From contig NZ_JAHKRA010000009.1 in the NCBI RefSeq assembly GCF_019345525.1, forward strand, positions 1 through 64,000: a DNA stretch of 64,000 bases. The letters are read 5' to 3'. Shown in pieces: positions 26,441-34,432 of this stretch. Each line of letters begins with the position of its first letter. The stretch's first letter is position 1. This DNA comes from Flavobacterium sp. NKUCC04_CG. Lineage in GTDB: Bacteria; Bacteroidota; Bacteroidia; Flavobacteriales; Flavobacteriaceae. The notes below the pieces were generated by a model. It had not been told where the DNA came from and searched no databases. It saw only the letters and a program-made list of their open reading frames with translations. Position numbers and translations under genes: made by a program.

Positions 26441-27115
26441 ATGAAGAAACTACTTTATTTATTCGTGCTTATTTCGTCAATGACCTTGTGGAATTGCACA
26501 GCGACAACATCAACAAAAAAAAGTTCCAATATGACTGATAAAGAAATAGTAAAATCCGTACAAAACAATGAGGTCGAAACCGTAGCAAAAGCTTTACAAG
26601 CTGCTGCCAATGTTAATGCAGTCGACAGCAATCAACGCAGTTTATTGTTAATTGCGACCCATATTAGTTCTATTGAAATGGTAAAACTGCTGTTAAATCA
26701 CGGAGCCGATGTCAATCAGCAAGCACTTAATTTAGACAGTGCATTTCTCTATGCTGGAGCCACTGGACAAACCGAATTGGTACAATTGTATTTGAACCAC
26801 GGCGCACGTTTCGACGTGTTTAACCGTTATAACGGCACGGCCTTGATCCCCGCTTGTGAGCGCGGACATGTAGAAACCGTACGTTTGTTGGCCAATACTA
26901 AAGACTTTCCGATTGACCATATCAATCGCTTGCAATGGACTGGTTTGATGGAAGCAGTTGTTTTGGGAGATGGCAGTGCAAAATTTCAGCAAATCGTTCA
27001 AATTCTAAAAGATGCGGGTGCCGATTTAAATATTCCCGATCGAGATGGAATCACTGCTTTACAACATGCTAAAGATAAAGGGTACAAGGAAATAGAGCAA
27101 ATTTTAAAATTTTAA
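26441..27115 (+). CDS. Ankyrin-repeat lipoprotein
   Basis: Protein of 224 residues with a lipobox (MKKLLYLFVLISSMTLWNC, Cys19), so it is probably anchored to a membrane facing the periplasm. Residues 35-224 are ankyrin repeats: SLLLIATHISSIEMVKLLLN-HGADVN, then SAFLYAGATGQTELVQLYLN-HGARF, ALIPACERGHVETVRLL, and ILKDAGADLNIPDRDGITAL. About five repeats are present. Such proteins bind partner proteins; secreted ankyrin proteins are sometimes immunity proteins, but no toxin gene adjoins. Single gene. Confidence 0.85.
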   Translation: MKKLLYLFVLISSMTLWNCTATTSTKKSSNMTDKEIVKSVQNNEVETVAKALQAAANVNAVDSNQRSLLLIATHISSIEMVKLLLNHGADVNQQALNLDSAFLYAGATGQTELVQLYLNHGARFDVFNRYNGTALIPACERGHVETVRLLANTKDFPIDHINRLQWTGLMEAVVLGDGSAKFQQIVQILKDAGADLNIPDRDGITALQHAKDKGYKEIEQILKF

Positions 27116-27248
27116 AAATTGGGTATTATATTATATGTATAATTACGTATCTAGATGGTTATAATAGAAAAATTTAATACTATTTGTTTTAATTGTTTAC
27201 TAATTGTTAGTGTTGTATTTTTGAAAAAAATACCTAAACGAATATCTT

Positions 27249-28133
27249 ATGTTTAAAAAAATAGCCTTTTTTGTTTTAGCTGGTGGTATGTTGGCTTCTT
27301 GCTCTAACGATGATTCTACATGGAAAAATTCTGAAATTGTAAACCCAGAAGTAGGAAATCCGATCATAGAGGGGCAACTAAAATCACTAAAAGTTGTAAG
27401 TAATCTTGGTGAACAAAACATTTTAAGTATGGTTGTTTTTAAGTTGCAGGACAGTAGTGCTAGTGGAAACATAAAATTCCTTGCATTGGCTGATAAACTA
27501 AAAAGTAATCTAGATTCGCTTACTTGGGAGATTAAGGGAGGAGCCACAAAAATGCAACTATTGCAAAAGCAAGGTGATTCTTATAGTGTTAGACTTGAAT
27601 GGGGACATCACTTTTATCTACCAGGAACTTATACCACCTATTTAAAAGCGTATAAAGATGGCTTAGTTGTCGCAAAAGATTCAACGAGTACTCGAGTTTA
27701 TGTGGATGGCGATTTTTTAAATATACAGTGGAATAAGCCTGATGGAAATTTTAATACGAATACAGGATTTATCAATAATGGCAATGAGGATTATAGTTTT
27801 TCTCTTTTTACAAATAATCGCGATGGCATCCTTTCGTCTATATTAAATGTTCGATTTGATGATGAGGTATATGAAGGGAATTTGGATGACCTCGCAAATC
27901 GAGAATTGGAGGTGCTAACTAATTACATGACAACTTTGTATGGGGAGGCAAAATACCAACAAACGAACGAGTCCACTTTTATCGAGTATAATAAGTTGTT
28001 TAAGAGAACAGTACAACAAGACCAAGTTTTAAAAATATGGGTTGGAAAAACCTCTAATATAGTTCTTTTAAAGAAAGCCACTAGGGCAGAATACGGACAT
28101 GGATATGAGATATATGCCGAACCTAAATCTTAA
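27249..28133 (+). CDS. Putative lipoprotein, hypothetical
   Basis: Protein of 294 residues with a lipoprotein signal (MFKKIAFFVLAGGMLASC, Cys18) followed by an Asn/Asp/Ser-rich tether (SNDDSTWKNSE), the usual export signature for surface lipoproteins in Bacteroidota. The rest is beta-rich with a WGHHFYLPGTYTTYLKAYKD segment that looks like a PKD/Ig-type strand pair. No enzyme motif. Single gene followed by a terminator. Confidence 0.6.
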   Translation: MFKKIAFFVLAGGMLASCSNDDSTWKNSEIVNPEVGNPIIEGQLKSLKVVSNLGEQNILSMVVFKLQDSSASGNIKFLALADKLKSNLDSLTWEIKGGATKMQLLQKQGDSYSVRLEWGHHFYLPGTYTTYLKAYKDGLVVAKDSTSTRVYVDGDFLNIQWNKPDGNFNTNTGFINNGNEDYSFSLFTNNRDGILSSILNVRFDDEVYEGNLDDLANRELEVLTNYMTTLYGEAKYQQTNESTFIEYNKLFKRTVQQDQVLKIWVGKTSNIVLLKKATRAEYGHGYEIYAEPKS

Positions 28134-28302
28134 TGTTTTACAATTATAGTTGTGTTTTTAGATATGTATTACCTAAAAAGGACGGCAGTTGTTTTAAATA
28201 TTTCCAATGTATATATCTAGTCCGATTTTTACAGTGCGTAAAAAAATCGTAATGATTTTACAACACTAAAATACTGTATAAATCTCAATGTATTAAGATA
28301 CG

Positions 28303-28340
28303 AAAAAAAGCCTATAACTTCAATGTTTTAGGCTTTTTTG
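28303..28340 (+). terminator. Terminator after lipoprotein gene
   Basis: A-rich stem AAAGCCTATAAC / GTTTTAGGCTTT with one mismatch, followed by a T run. About 170 bp after the stop codon. Confidence 0.75.
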
Positions 28341-28415
28341 CTTTTCCACTATAAAAAATCTTAGCAGTATTTGATTGGTCAAGATTACCACAATGTTGCT
28401 GATTTCTTTTTCTTT

Positions 28416-28429
28416 TTGATGTAGGTCAA
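28416..28429 (+). promoter_or_regulatory. Fnr-type box before Na+/H+ antiporter
   Basis: TTGATGTAGGTCAA fits TTGAY-N4-RTCAA. It begins 40 nt before the TTTG of a TAGTTTTG -7 element (28452-28459), which centres it near -42, the class II activator position. The implied start near 28466 supports the ATG at 28478. Confidence 0.65.
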
Positions 28430-28477
28430 TGCTTCGATAATTGAGGGAATATAGTTTTGCAGAATAATTGTAACGTT

Positions 28478-30061
28478 ATGGCAGAACTTGAAAAAATTAT
28501 TTGGATATCTACTATTCTCATCATCCTGATATCGTTAAAAGACAAAATAAAATTAGCCTTACCGATTTTACTGGTTTTGGCTGGATTACTGTTGAGCTTT
28601 ACCGCTTTGGTACCGTCGATTGAAATGAGCCCGGAATTGATCTTTTATGTCGTATTACCACCGATATTGTTTGATGCAGCTTGGAATACGTCCATACCCG
28701 AATTTAAAAAGGAATTTCCGAAAATTTCGATACTCGCTGTGGTCCTGGTGTTTTTAACCACCACCATAGTAGCGGTAGTGGTTCACAGTCTTATTCCTGG
28801 TTTCGGCTGGCCTATGGCATTTGTATTGGGAGCTATTGTTTCCCCTCCCGATGCTGTAGCAGCTACGAGTATTACCAAAAGTATAGCCTTACCCAAAAAA
28901 ATGATTACCATCTTAGAAGGCGAGAGTTTACTCAACGACGCCTCGGCTTTGATAGCCTATAAATTTGCTGTAGTCGCTGTGCTCAGTGGTGGTTTTTCGT
29001 TTTGGAATGCCGGTTTTCAATTTGTTTTTATCAGCTTGGGTGGAATTGTTGCGGGTATTGTCATTGGATTTTTGTTTTTAAGAATCTACCGATTCTTTAA
29101 CGGTAATAGCAATGTCGAAACCTTCGCTGTGGTTTTATTACCTTTTGCTACTTATAGTTTGGCAGAGCATTTAGGCTGTTCGGGCGTCTTAGCGGTAGTC
29201 GTAGTAGGGATGTATTTATCGTGGAATTCCTTTGTGGTTTTTACGACAAACAGTCGTATGCAAATGGGGTATTTTTGGGATGTGATCATCTTTGTAATCA
29301 ACGGTTTGGTGTTTTTGGTTTTAGGTATGCAATTGCCGAAAATTATTTCAGACACTCCCCAAAACGAACTGCCGCTTTTAATTTTCTATGGTTTTTTAAT
29401 TTTTATCATCTTGGTTTTGGTGCGTATGTGTGTACTGTTTGCCTTTCCCCTTTTAGGAGGTGCATTAAAAAATAAAAGTCAATCGGGGCTATCTCAGTCA
29501 AGTAAGGAGTACTTGATTATCTCTTGGGCCGGTATGCGCGGTGTGGTGTCGTTGGCAACGGGCTTAGCTTTGCCGTTAACGACCAGCGAGATGGTTCCAT
29601 TGGCGCATCGAAACACGGTATTATTACTGTCTTTTGTTGTGATCGTTTTTACCTTGTTAATACAAGGCTTAACCTTGCCCAAATTGATTCAATGGATCAA
29701 ACCCACTAAGGATTTTCATCGGGAGGAAGGGGCCTTAAATATTTTATTGTTATACAAATCCATTTCGTTTCTAAAAGAATTTAGCGCGGATGATCTTGAG
29801 ACGCAGCAAGCCGTGATGACTATGCTAGACAAACTGCAAGCGAAAAATCACAACCTCCTAACGGAATCGGAATCCGTTAAAGGGATCAATTCGAAAAAGG
29901 CCTATTTAAATTTGGAATTGCAATTGGTCGAATGGCAGCGTACGGCATTGACTCAAAGTTATAAAAGCGGCACCTTTTCGTTGGAAACCATTAGGAAAAA
30001 AGAAATAGAGCTCGATTTCTGGAAGACAACCATTGAACACGAAAGTGGGCAATCGTATTAA
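28478..30061 (+). CDS. CPA1-type Na+/H+ antiporter
   Basis: Cation/proton antiporter of 527 residues in the inner membrane. About 12 hydrophobic helices fill the first 400 residues, then a cytoplasmic tail of about 125 (EEGALNILLLYKSISFLKEF). The transport signature includes SPPDAVAATSI, the ESLLNDASALIAYK segment with the ion-binding Asn-Asp, and SWAGMRGVVSLATGLALPL. The family (NhaP/YjcE) moves Na+ or K+ against protons. I use the ATG at 28478, since the upstream TTG at 28457 lies within the -7 element. The Fnr-type box puts it in the same probable regulon as ribB and the flavoproteins downstream. Confidence 0.9.
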   Translation: MAELEKIIWISTILIILISLKDKIKLALPILLVLAGLLLSFTALVPSIEMSPELIFYVVLPPILFDAAWNTSIPEFKKEFPKISILAVVLVFLTTTIVAVVVHSLIPGFGWPMAFVLGAIVSPPDAVAATSITKSIALPKKMITILEGESLLNDASALIAYKFAVVAVLSGGFSFWNAGFQFVFISLGGIVAGIVIGFLFLRIYRFFNGNSNVETFAVVLLPFATYSLAEHLGCSGVLAVVVVGMYLSWNSFVVFTTNSRMQMGYFWDVIIFVINGLVFLVLGMQLPKIISDTPQNELPLLIFYGFLIFIILVLVRMCVLFAFPLLGGALKNKSQSGLSQSSKEYLIISWAGMRGVVSLATGLALPLTTSEMVPLAHRNTVLLLSFVVIVFTLLIQGLTLPKLIQWIKPTKDFHREEGALNILLLYKSISFLKEFSADDLETQQAVMTMLDKLQAKNHNLLTESESVKGINSKKAYLNLELQLVEWQRTALTQSYKSGTFSLETIRKKEIELDFWKTTIEHESGQSY

Positions 30062-30160
30062 TTTAAAAAGGACGGTGTTTATTAGTACAAACAGTGCGAT
30101 TATGGAAGTGGTCTATTTACGATTGGAACGCTATTCATAATATTTAAATAAAAACCTTTT

Positions 30161-30174
30161 TTGACCTAAGTCAA
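30161..30174 (+). promoter_or_regulatory. Fnr-type box before ribB
   Basis: TTGACCTAAGTCAA is a perfect TTGAC / GTCAA palindrome with a 4-bp centre. It begins exactly 40 nt before TTTG at 30201 (CAAATTTG), the same spacing as at 28416. Confidence 0.7.
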
Positions 30175-30249
30175 AGTTTAGTACAGGCATTACTCACAAA
30201 TTTGTACGCGTTATCACAACGGTGATATTTAATTAAAACAGCTATAGAG

Positions 30250-30924
30250 ATGAAAGATATGTTACAGACATTTGGTATCCATGCCAAGGAAAGAGTAGAA
30301 CGGGCAATTAGTGAATTGCAAAAGGGAAAAGGAGTTTTATTAATCGACGATGAAGATCGAGAAAATGAAGGCGACTTGATTTTCTCTGCGGAAAAAATGA
30401 ATTTGGACAACATGGTGCAAATGATTCGGTATTGCAGTGGGGTGGTTTGTTTGTGCATGCCACATCAAAAGGCTGATGCACTTGATTTGCCCTATATGGT
30501 TACGGAAAATTCCAGTTTATACCAAACCCCTTTTACCATTTCTATTGATGCACGAGTAGGGGCTACCACGGGACTTTCGGCTGCTGATCGACTCGCGGCT
30601 ATCAAAGCGGCCAGTGCAGATGATGCCAAACCCACTGATCTGGTTCGACCGGGGCATATATACCCTTTACGAGCTCATAATGAAGGTGTGTTTGGCAGAA
30701 TAGGTCATACGGAAGGCAGTGTTGATTTGATGCGTCTCGCGGGTTTAAAACCAATGTCTGTCTTATGCGAATTGATGAACGACGACGGTACCATGTCGCG
30801 ATTACCTGAGATTACGGCCTTTGCACAACAGTGGAGTTTAACCGTTTTGACAATAGCCGATATTGTATCATATCGAAAACAATATCCCGAAAGTATCAAA
30901 TCCTTAGAAGCAATAATCATTTAA
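30250..30924 (+). CDS. ribB: 3,4-dihydroxy-2-butanone-4-phosphate synthase
   Basis: Makes the four-carbon precursor of riboflavin from ribulose 5-phosphate. The protein has 224 residues and is monofunctional (no fused GTP cyclohydrolase II domain). The active-site acidic loop [10 protein letters not shown] is at residues 33-42; [10 protein letters not shown] and [17 protein letters not shown] follow, with the catalytic His and Glu, and a [12 protein letters not shown] motif. The next gene, a siderophore-interacting flavoprotein, starts 12 nt after the stop. The pairing suggests extra flavin made for ferric reduction. The promoter has an Fnr-type box and no FMN riboswitch that I can see. Confidence 0.93.
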   Translation: MKDMLQTFGIHAKERVERAISELQKGKGVLLIDDEDRENEGDLIFSAEKMNLDNMVQMIRYCSGVVCLCMPHQKADALDLPYMVTENSSLYQTPFTISIDARVGATTGLSAADRLAAIKAASADDAKPTDLVRPGHIYPLRAHNEGVFGRIGHTEGSVDLMRLAGLKPMSVLCELMNDDGTMSRLPEITAFAQQWSLTVLTIADIVSYRKQYPESIKSLEAIII

Positions 30925-30936
30925 TGACAGGGAAAC

Positions 30937-31719
30937 ATGATTAAAACACCAATCAAAAAAATACGAACGGTATTCACCGTTAAAAACAAAACAGTATTGA
31001 CACCACATTTTATACGTGTGGTGTTTGATATTCGAGAAGATCAAATGGAGCTTTTATCTTGCGTGTGTTCGGGATCCAACAACAAAATTTTTATACCCCC
31101 GCAGCATTGTAATATCATTTATTTTCCCGATCGAGCTAGGGAAATTGATACCGAATTGCTGGCAACGCTGCGTACTTATACCAACCGTAAAGTCGATTTA
31201 CAAAAACGCGAATTGACCGTTGACTTTGTAGCACATGGCGACAACGGCCCCGCAGCGCGTTGGGCTATTAATGCGACAGCTGGTGATTGTTTGGGTATCG
31301 GGATAAAACAGAGTGACAAACCGCTTGTACCCGATGCTGAAGCCTATCTGTTAGTGGGCGATGCTACCGCTGTACCTGTAATCAGTGCCATATTGGAACA
31401 ACTGCCTGAAGGTGTTGCGGTAAAAGTGTTTTTGGAAGTGGCCACTAGAGAAGATGAAATGCCATTGATTTCCGCAGCAACGACAGACATCACTTGGCTT
31501 CATAACCCACAACCGGAAAGAGGCAGTAGTTTGAGCGCTGTGGTAAAAGAATTGACTGATGTGCATCCGATTCCAAACCATTATGTCTTTATAGCGGCGG
31601 AACATACGACGGTAAAAACGTTAAAAGACTACTTTAGAGTACAGCTGGAATGGAATCCACGATTGATCTATACCGCGGCCTATTGGCGATCGGGAGCATC
31701 AGAAGGAACTGCTGTATAA
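30937..31719 (+). CDS. Siderophore-interacting FAD/NAD(P)H protein (ViuB-like)
   Basis: Flavoprotein of 260 residues of the SIP/ViuB family, which reduces ferric siderophores in the cytoplasm to release Fe2+. The FAD-binding motif RTYTNR (about 74) is present, followed by DFVAHGDNGPAARWA, a SIP hallmark, and a nucleotide-binding YLLVGDATAVPVISAIL segment. The end keeps the AAYWRSGASE motif seen in this family. It is 12 nt downstream of ribB, so one transcript supplies flavin and the flavoprotein. Its neighbour at 31794 is a Crp/Fnr regulator. Confidence 0.88.
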   Translation: MIKTPIKKIRTVFTVKNKTVLTPHFIRVVFDIREDQMELLSCVCSGSNNKIFIPPQHCNIIYFPDRAREIDTELLATLRTYTNRKVDLQKRELTVDFVAHGDNGPAARWAINATAGDCLGIGIKQSDKPLVPDAEAYLLVGDATAVPVISAILEQLPEGVAVKVFLEVATREDEMPLISAATTDITWLHNPQPERGSSLSAVVKELTDVHPIPNHYVFIAAEHTTVKTLKDYFRVQLEWNPRLIYTAAYWRSGASEGTAV

Positions 31720-31793
31720 GCTTGTAATACCCCTGTAAAACAGTAATAATGTGTTTTTTTAGTGGTAAATTTACGCAGAACTGATTTCTCAAT

Positions 31794-32363
31794 ATGGAAG
31801 CGCAACTAACGACCTATATAAAAGACAGAATAACGGTATCCGATGCCCAATTGGATACCATACTGTCTTATTTCAAACCGATGCAACTTAAGAAAAATGA
31901 GTTATTACTGACGCATGGTCAAGCGAGCCAACGCACGTTTTTTGTGATTCAAGGCTGTCTTCGAATTTTTTTTATCAATGAGGAAGGAATGGACTCTACC
32001 CGTTATTTTGCTTTTGAAAATCAGTTTGCCACGGCATTGGTCAGTTTTATTACGTCAGAAGCCTCGGAAGAATTTATTCAGGCCGTTGAAGAATCCGAAG
32101 TTTATTATATCACCCATACCGATTTTTACCATTTGCTTGATATCGTTCCCCAATGGGATAAGTTTTATAGAATGTATCTTGAGATGGCCTATGTCAACAA
32201 TACCAAAAGGTTGATGTCGATGATGATTCAAGATGCCTTACAAAAATACCGTCAACTGTTAGATGAAAATCCGATTGTTGTACGTAGGTTGTCGAATAAA
32301 ATGGTGGCTTCATACCTCAACATTTCACAAGAGACGCTGAGTCGTTTAAAATCTAAACTCTAA
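31794..32363 (+). CDS. Crp/Fnr-family regulator with Fnr-like reading head
   Basis: Protein of 189 residues. The N-terminal beta roll (ELLLTHGQASQRTFFVIQGC, about 37-56) is the cyclic-nucleotide-binding fold without an Fe-S Cys cluster, so it is not an oxygen-sensing Fnr. The C-terminal helix-turn-helix reads VASYLNISQETLSRLKSK: E-x-x-S-R in the recognition helix is the Fnr pattern that contacts TTGA. Three TTGAY-N4-RTCAA boxes lie before the antiporter, ribB and the second SIP gene around it, so it is the natural regulator of this cluster. The signal it senses is unknown. Confidence 0.86.
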   Translation: MEAQLTTYIKDRITVSDAQLDTILSYFKPMQLKKNELLLTHGQASQRTFFVIQGCLRIFFINEEGMDSTRYFAFENQFATALVSFITSEASEEFIQAVEESEVYYITHTDFYHLLDIVPQWDKFYRMYLEMAYVNNTKRLMSMMIQDALQKYRQLLDENPIVVRRLSNKMVASYLNISQETLSRLKSKL

Positions 32364-32373
32364 CGTATTTTTT

Positions 32374-32387
32374 TTGACTCAAATCAA
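32374..32387 (+). promoter_or_regulatory. Fnr-type box before second SIP gene
   Basis: TTGACTCAAATCAA fits TTGAY-N4-RTCAA. Forty nt downstream the sequence is TTTA rather than TTTG, so the -7 match is weaker than at the other two sites. It lies 50 bp before the gene start at 32437. Confidence 0.6.
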
Positions 32388-32436
32388 TGTTTTGAAAGGT
32401 GAAAACCAGCAATTTTACCGTATCAAAATACAGATT

Positions 32437-33135
32437 ATGAGCAGTCAAGAAAAAACTTTTGAGATTTATACTGGGGTGATACTTCAAAAGCGTCAAATAG
32501 CCCCTCACACTTACCACATCAAAATTCAAAGTGCGTATTTTTCGAGAATCAAATACCAAGCGGGTTTGGCGATGGAAGTGTTTTTGTCGAATCCGTATTA
32601 CGATCCGGGTAGTGTTTCACGTACGTATTCTTTTTGGAATTTTGAACCCGTATATAACACGGTTGATTTGGCAATCAATACGTTCTCCAACGGCAAAGGA
32701 TCCGACTGGATAAAATCGGTTCAGCTGGGCGATGTGGTCTTTTTTAAACCGCCATCTGTGCAAGTACCCCTGGACGAAACCGCCGATGAATACCTGTTGA
32801 TTGGCGATGTCACCGCCCTATCTCATCTGTACGAAATTCATAGAGCCATAGCGGTCAGTAAACGCGTGAGTAGTTTGGTTTATTCCGCCGATTCCGCGGA
32901 TTTTTTTGCCGATATCGACAACAGTTTCCCATTGACTAGCATAGTCGTAAATACTTTAAAACCCGAGTTAATCGCGCAACACTTACCACAGTGTTTTTCG
33001 CAGCAAACACCGCATGCTATCGCCTATGTATTTGGCGATTCTAAAACGACTTTCTTCCTAGAAAGCTATTTAAAGCAACATCCCTCTTTTAATTTACAAA
33101 AGATCTGTGTCCAAAGCTTTTGGGGTAAAGAATAA
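32437..33135 (+). CDS. Second SIP-like FAD-binding reductase
   Basis: Flavoprotein of 232 residues related to siderophore-interacting proteins. FAD-binding region SVSRTYSFWNFEP, then GKGSDWIKSVQLGD, which replaces the DFVAHG region of classical SIPs, and nucleotide-binding YLLIGDVTALSHLYE. It ends KICVQSFWGKE. I chose the ATG at 32437; the earlier in-frame start lies on the Fnr-type box. It is more divergent than the gene at 30937, so the substrate could differ. It follows the Crp/Fnr gene. Confidence 0.8.
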   Translation: MSSQEKTFEIYTGVILQKRQIAPHTYHIKIQSAYFSRIKYQAGLAMEVFLSNPYYDPGSVSRTYSFWNFEPVYNTVDLAINTFSNGKGSDWIKSVQLGDVVFFKPPSVQVPLDETADEYLLIGDVTALSHLYEIHRAIAVSKRVSSLVYSADSADFFADIDNSFPLTSIVVNTLKPELIAQHLPQCFSQQTPHAIAYVFGDSKTTFFLESYLKQHPSFNLQKICVQSFWGKE

Positions 33136-33318
33136 ACACAACACAGTTAAGAACGTCTCCTGTTTGTGTTGTTCCATGATTATTAAGATACTGAAAAAAT
33201 AGCTAAAATACAAGTGCTTAAGGTTTTTTTTGATTACAAGGAAGAGAAAGCTAATACAAAACAAAATGTGTTGTGATACAGCAAACGAATCATTTTTTTA
33301 CGAGTTGCCTTATTTTTT

Positions 33319-33552
33319 CTATTTAGTACTTATCAATAACTCTCGTATATCAATATTTAAAAATTTTGCTATTTCATAAAGGGTTTCAACGCTCGGTTGT
33401 ACTTCATTTGTACACCAACGCGAAACTGTAGATTCCGTTTTCCCCAAATGATAGGCAAGATCTTTACCGCTGCTATTATTTTCAGCAAGAACAGACTTTA
33501 TTCTATTTAACTTTACTTTCGTCATACCACTATTTATAGACTTCTTATACAA
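33319..33552 (-). CDS. XRE-family HTH protein (77 aa)
   Basis: Small XRE helix-turn-helix protein: LNRIKSVLAENNSSGKDLAY, then LGKTESTVSRWCTNEVQPSV and ETLYEIAKFLNIDIREL. It is not paired with any visible toxin gene; the neighbours are the second SIP gene (converging) and the HMA-AraC regulator (divergent, about 230 bp away). Probably a stand-alone regulator, as is common in this phylum. Confidence 0.78.
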   Translation of the reverse strand: MYKKSINSGMTKVKLNRIKSVLAENNSSGKDLAYHLGKTESTVSRWCTNEVQPSVETLYEIAKFLNIDIRELLISTK

Positions 33553-33733
33553 ATATCGTAAAAATATAAGTATATGTAAATAACCTTTTACTCGTGATAA
33601 ATTTATTATTATGTATTTAATGTAAAGATTTCATAACTATGGGGAGAAAAAAATACTGAAGTTAAGAAAATGAGTTGTTGTGTTAACTTGTAAACAATAG
33701 ACAGCACAACTTAAAAACTTCCCAATTTAATCG

Positions 33734-33741
33734 TAGTTTTG
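33734..33741 (+). promoter_or_regulatory. -7 element of first HMA-AraC gene
   Basis: TAGTTTTG matches TAnnTTTG and places the transcript start near 33748, after the in-frame TTG at 33739. This supports the ATG at 33781. The ACAAATCAAA element found before the other metal-island promoters is absent here at the -60 position. Confidence 0.6.
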
Positions 33742-33780
33742 TCAACGGTATATTGCCTTTCACATTTAACCTCCATCATT

Positions 33781-34344
33781 ATGAGTACCTTATTTATTAA
33801 AAACATGGTCTGTAATCGTTGTATCCTCGTTGTACAAAATGAAATGGACAAACTCGGACTATTGGTTAAGAACATGACTTTAGGTGAAGTTACCTTAGAA
33901 GATGAGTTAACTTCGGAGCAACGAACGGCTTTAGCATCGGTATTGGTACCTTTGGGTTTTGAAGTAATCGACGATAAAAAAAGCCGTCTGATCGAGCAAA
34001 TAAAAAACGTGATTATCGATGTGGTACATTACCAAGACAACGATGTCAAAAGCAACCTCTCCGATATTTTAAGCGACAAGCTGCAGCACGATTATAACTA
34101 CCTCTCCAACTTGTTTTCGGAGGTAGAAGGCGTTACCATCGAAAAGTATTTTATAGCCCAGAAGGTCGAAAAAATCAAAGAGCTTTTGGTCTATGATGAA
34201 CTGTCTTTAAGTGAAATAGCTCATCGATTAAACTATTCAAGCGTAGCATATTTGAGTAATCAATTCAAAAAAGTAACCGGATTAACGCCTAGTCACTTTA
34301 AACAAATACGCGACGAAAAACGCAAACCCTTAGACAAGGTGTAA
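33781..34344 (+). CDS. HMA-AraC fusion regulator 1
   Basis: Regulator of 187 residues. Residues 1-65 resemble a heavy-metal-associated (HMA) domain, with MVCNRC in place of the usual GMxCxxC; residues 95-187 form an AraC helix-turn-helix (LSLSEIAHRLNYSSVAYLSN-QFKKVTG, then LTPSHFKQIR). A metal, probably Cu(I), may bind the CxxC and alter DNA binding; this is inferred. It lies 88 bp upstream of copA, which carries the shared promoter element, so it is a likely activator of that gene. A close relative is at 39888. Confidence 0.82.
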   Translation: MSTLFIKNMVCNRCILVVQNEMDKLGLLVKNMTLGEVTLEDELTSEQRTALASVLVPLGFEVIDDKKSRLIEQIKNVIIDVVHYQDNDVKSNLSDILSDKLQHDYNYLSNLFSEVEGVTIEKYFIAQKVEKIKELLVYDELSLSEIAHRLNYSSVAYLSNQFKKVTGLTPSHFKQIRDEKRKPLDKV

Positions 34345-34345
34345 G

Positions 34346-34408
34346 TAAATCTTACAAAACCCTACCATAATAGTATAACAATTCCTACCGCTATAGTCGC
34401 CAAATTTG
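34346..34408 (+). promoter_or_regulatory. copA promoter with shared metal-regulon element
   Basis: TAAATCTT-ACAAAACCCT (34346-34363) with ACAAA starting 51 nt before TTTG at 34405 (CAAATTTG). The right part of the element (ACCCT for TCAAA) diverges from the other copies. The gene starts at 34433. Confidence 0.68.
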
Positions 34409-34432
34409 TACTGTAAATAAAGCAATACAATT

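Noticed and set aside
30062..30249. FMN riboswitch upstream of ribB
   Set aside because: The conserved RFN core sequences are not seen; the region holds an Fnr-type box instead.
33133..33173. Terminator after the second SIP gene
   Set aside because: The ACACAACAC / GTTTGTGTTGT pairing is imperfect and no T run follows.
33687..33741. Shared metal-regulon element at the first HMA-AraC gene
   Set aside because: At 51 nt before TTTG the sequence does not match ACAAATCAAA, so this gene is left out of the predicted regulon.
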